DNA of 37,112 nt from Caulobacteraceae bacterium (GTDB lineage Bacteria; Pseudomonadota; Alphaproteobacteria; Caulobacterales; Caulobacteraceae): positions 1 through 37,112 of the forward strand of contig CANJXI010000035.1 in the NCBI GenBank assembly GCA_947478785.1. Reading direction: 5' to 3'. This document shows, piece after piece, positions 35,014 to 37,112 of this stretch. A program made the position numbers and the translations under genes. How positions within the stretch are numbered: the first letter of the stretch is position 1; every line of letters begins with the position of its first letter. The notes beneath the pieces are model-generated. The model had not been told where the DNA came from and did not search any database. It worked only from the letters and a program-made list of their open reading frames with translations.

Positions 35014-36801
35014 TCAGCGTTCCGCGACGAAATCGCCCAGCGCCTGGGCCACTTCGGCCATCACCGGGTCCCAGTCGTTCAGGGATTGCGGCAGGAAGAC
35101 GCGGGTCTGGGGATACCAGGGACTGCGCAGGGTGCCGAGCCGGGTCCAGGCGCCGGGCACGGAGATCAGCCAGGTGGGCGCGCCGCAGGCCGCGGCGATG
35201 TTCAGGGTGGCGTTGGCGAACCCCAGCACCAGGTCCAGCGCGCACGACAGCGCGGCGATGTCGTCAAGGTCCTGCTTCAGGTCGATGCCGGGCGGAGTCC
35301 AGATCTCGACGCCCAGTTCGCGCCTGGCGACCTCAAGTTCCGGGGCGCAGTCGCCATACTGCAGGTTGACGAAGGTCGCGCCCTTCTGGGCCAGGACGGG
35401 CGCCCAACCGGAGAAGGGCGAGAAATAGCGGTGGCGGGCGTCGCGGGTGATCGCGCTCTTCCAGAGCAGGCCGGCCTTGGCGCCCGCCGGCGCCTTGTCG
35501 AGTTCGCGGGACCAATGGGCCACCCGATCGGGGTCGGCGGCCAGGAAGCGGGGCCGGGGCGGGAAGTCGTCCACCGAGCGGCGGAACTCGCGCAGGAGGG
35601 AGGCGATCGGGGCCCAAAGATCGATCGTCGGCCCCTCGTCGAGGAATGGGACGACGCGGGTCAGGACCCCGTTGATCTCGTAGGTGGCGTGGGCGCCGAC
35701 CCTGGCCAGGGGAAAGGACCGTTTGAAAAGCGGCACAAGCCGCGCCTCCACCGCCAAGGTCAGCTTGCCCCGCGGACCGAGGCGTTCGATCAGATCGGGC
35801 AGGACGTTGGCGAACAGGACCTCGTCGCCCAGACCCTGTTCGCAGATCACCAGGAACGACTTGCCGGCCAGATCCGCGCCGGGCTCCCAGCGCGGACGGT
35901 CGACGGCGAAGGCCGTGCGGCCGTTGAAGTGGGGGTGGATGCGGGACTCATATTCGTCCCAGCCCTCGCCTATGCGGCCCACGCAATGCAGCATGGTGGA
36001 GCGGGCCAGGCGCATCATCTGGCGGTCGTCGCCGGCCTTCACGCCCTGGATGGCGATGGCGTTCTCCGCCAGCGCCGCCTCGATGTCGCCCCGCATCAGC
36101 AGGACATTGGCGACATTATGCCGCGCCTTGGGGAATTTCGGGTCGAGCCGCAGCGCCTCGGCGAAGAAAACCTGGGCGTTGGCGAAGTCGCCCTGGTCCG
36201 AGAGGATCGTGCCCATGGTGTTCCAGAGCATGGCGTTGTCCGGCATCTTGAGGATCGCCGGCCGCAGGGTCTCGATGGCCTCTTCGTGACGGCCCTGGTC
36301 GCGGATGGCGCAGACCAGGTTGTTGGCGGCCTCGGGGTCGTCGGGGTAGCGAGCGAGGAAGCGGCGGAACAGGTCCTCGGCCTGGGGTTTCATGCCCAGC
36401 CGAAGCGCCAGGCGTCCGAGGTCGCAGGCCACCTCGCCATGGTCCGGCAGCAGCTTCAAGGCCGCTTCGTAGGCCCTGATGGAGTTGGCGAAGTCACCGG
36501 CCCGCTCGAGGGAAATCCCCAGCAGATACCAGCCCAGGCCGCTGTGTTCGTCCTGCTCCAGCGCCTTGACCGCCCAGTCGTAGGCCTTCTTGGGTTCTTC
36601 GGCCCGGATGGCTTCGATGGCGCGCTGCAACATCGGGGCGATGGCCATCGCCTTCAGTTCGGCGACCGCGACGTTCAGCTTGGCGAGGGCGGCGGCGGAG
36701 CCGGCCTCGCCAATGGTGTCGGCGGCGCGGATCCGCGACGCCGGCGCGGCAGTCTGCAGCGCCCGGGCGGAGGTGGCGGTGGGCTGAGCCTGGCGGGGCA
36801 T
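35014..36801 (-). CDS. flmG: FlmG-like flagellin glycosyltransferase (TPR + glycosyltransferase)
   Basis: A 595-residue cytosolic modular protein. The N-terminal half (about 55-250) is TPR repeats: AYDWAVKALEQDEHSGLGWY, LGISLERAGDFANSIRAYEA, GRHEEAIETLRPAILKMPDN and GTILSDQGDFANAQVFFAEA. The C-terminal half (about 300-590) is a GT-B type glycosyltransferase-like domain, with ICEQGLGDEVLFANVLPDL (319-337) and DDIAALSCALDLVLGFANA (513-531) as the likely donor-binding end. This two-part layout and length match Caulobacter FlmG, whose TPR part binds flagellins and whose enzyme part adds pseudaminic acid. The nearby PseH/FlmH-like and SpsF-like genes support that role. No flagellin gene is visible in the window. 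Confidence 0.82.
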   Translation of the reverse strand: MPRQAQPTATSARALQTAAPASRIRAADTIGEAGSAAALAKLNVAVAELKAMAIAPMLQRAIEAIRAEEPKKAYDWAVKALEQDEHSGLGWYLLGISLERAGDFANSIRAYEAALKLLPDHGEVACDLGRLALRLGMKPQAEDLFRRFLARYPDDPEAANNLVCAIRDQGRHEEAIETLRPAILKMPDNAMLWNTMGTILSDQGDFANAQVFFAEALRLDPKFPKARHNVANVLLMRGDIEAALAENAIAIQGVKAGDDRQMMRLARSTMLHCVGRIGEGWDEYESRIHPHFNGRTAFAVDRPRWEPGADLAGKSFLVICEQGLGDEVLFANVLPDLIERLGPRGKLTLAVEARLVPLFKRSFPLARVGAHATYEINGVLTRVVPFLDEGPTIDLWAPIASLLREFRRSVDDFPPRPRFLAADPDRVAHWSRELDKAPAGAKAGLLWKSAITRDARHRYFSPFSGWAPVLAQKGATFVNLQYGDCAPELEVARRELGVEIWTPPGIDLKQDLDDIAALSCALDLVLGFANATLNIAAACGAPTWLISVPGAWTRLGTLRSPWYPQTRVFLPQSLNDWDPVMAEVAQALGDFVAER

Positions 36802-36847
36802 GCGGGCGGAGTCTCCGAGGGATTATGCGACTCCTCGGGCAACACGG

Positions 36848-36862
36848 CTAACAGGAGCTTAA
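36848..36862 (-). promoter_or_regulatory. candidate CtrA box upstream of flmG
   Basis: On the minus strand TTAA-GCTCCTG-TTAG matches the CtrA consensus TTAA-N7-TTAA with one base different in the second half. It lies 46 bp before the flmG ATG, a place where CtrA could overlap a promoter. Caulobacter flmG is reported to be cell-cycle controlled. A second pair of TTAAC half-sites at 36926 and 36940 is spaced three bases too far apart. Confidence 0.4.
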
Positions 36863-37021
36863 GGGGTGGGCCGAATCCGCCCGCGTGGGCCGATTTGCGT
36901 CCGGCGCCCGAGCGGCAATCGACCGTTAACCGGCGAAGCTTAACTCTGCCGTGCGCGGAACCTGGGGGGATGTCCCGCTTGATGTTGAAAATCATGGGGC
37001 GGGCGTTGCCTGGGTTGATGG

Positions 37022-37112
37022 TTACGCGGCCCTTGATGTCTCCTCAAGGCCGAAGTGCTTGTCGTGATGGCGTTGCAGAGCGGCGCGCAGGGTGGGTAGC
37101 TGGTCGTAGGCC
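37022..37112 (-). CDS. 3' end of an unidentified gene (truncated by window edge)
   Basis: On the minus strand an open frame enters from the right edge and stops at TAA (37022-37024). It reads AYDQLPTLRAALQRHHDK, then HFGLEETSRAA. Third codon positions are mostly G or C, which supports coding, but only about 29 residues are visible and no family can be named. About 220 bp of non-coding sequence lies between it and flmG. A plus-strand frame over the same bases (MVTRPLMSPQGRSACRDG) looks less like coding sequence. Confidence 0.4.
   Translation of the reverse strand, partial: AYDQLPTLRAALQRHHDKHFGLEETSRAA

Noticed and set aside
36926..36944. Two TTAAC half-sites as a full CtrA box
   Set aside because: The half-sites start 14 bases apart instead of 11, so they do not form a standard TTAA-N7-TTAA site.
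36675..36995. A 106-codon minus-strand frame overlapping the flmG start
   Set aside because: It is in a different frame from flmG, crosses its upstream region and turns into a Pro/Arg-rich run over the coding part, so it is a shadow.

Overview
The window is a stretch of GC-rich (about 70%) alphaproteobacterial chromosome, most likely from the Caulobacteraceae (Phenylobacterium or Caulobacter type). The reasons are a FlmG-like flagellin glycosyltransferase with TPR repeats next to an FlmH/PseH-like acetyltransferase, an alphaproteobacterial two-subunit glycyl-tRNA synthetase, a glnK-amtB pair, and several families of intergenic palindromes, one of which carries a GAATC (CcrM-type GANTC) site. 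I see no phage, transposase, integrase, CRISPR array, rRNA or tRNA. The region is mostly ordinary core genome with an unusually rich set of intergenic repeats.

Layout. 1-5.5 kb: a PA0069-type radical SAM gene (minus, running off the left edge), a short glycosyltransferase-like gene overlapping tail-to-tail with a soluble lytic transglycosylase, a family-4-like uracil-DNA glycosylase and a conserved unknown protein. 5.6-7.5 kb: a CHASE3 hybrid histidine kinase. 7.7-12.1 kb: ETF-ubiquinone oxidoreductase, a TPR lipoprotein and ispE. 12.2-14.1 kb (minus): glnK then amtB, the ammonium sensing/transport pair, ended by a clear terminator. 14.4-15.5 kb: two secreted proteins, one with a fasciclin domain and one very Thr-rich; the second has a perfect hairpin holding its ribosome binding site in the loop. 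15.6-21.4 kb: glyQ, glyS and ppdK. 21.6-24.7 kb (minus): two tandem paralogous secreted type-B carboxylesterases. 24.8-28.0 kb: M48 (Ste24-like) membrane protease, an outer-membrane beta-barrel, a small membrane-anchored protein and a sterol-desaturase-type hydroxylase. 28.1-29.8 kb (minus): an NrtR-like Nudix/winged-helix protein translationally coupled to an HD hydrolase, divergent from a universal stress protein and a small conserved protein. 31.2-32.9 kb (minus): a putative lipoprotein and a MoxR-type AAA ATPase. 33.0-36.8 kb: a flagellin-glycosylation locus (SpsF-type nucleotidyltransferase, PseH/FlmH acetyltransferase, an extremely acidic unknown protein, FlmG), then the 3' end of an unidentified gene at the right edge.

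The strongest non-gene signals are: (i) a two-part palindromic repeat (parts R1 and R2) present as near-identical copies at 12.1 and 34.4 kb, with a lone R2 at 7.7 kb, whose CTAG ends supply stop codons of neighbouring genes; (ii) a second GC-rich family (about 33 bp core) at four places that extends or ends reading frames; (iii) the RBS-in-loop hairpin at 15112-15141; (iv) a promoter-like sequence nested in a terminator-like hairpin in front of glyQ; (v) a CtrA-box-like sequence upstream of flmG. No wholly new multi-gene system is evident. The best candidates for follow-up are the repeat families and the flm locus with its acidic protein.
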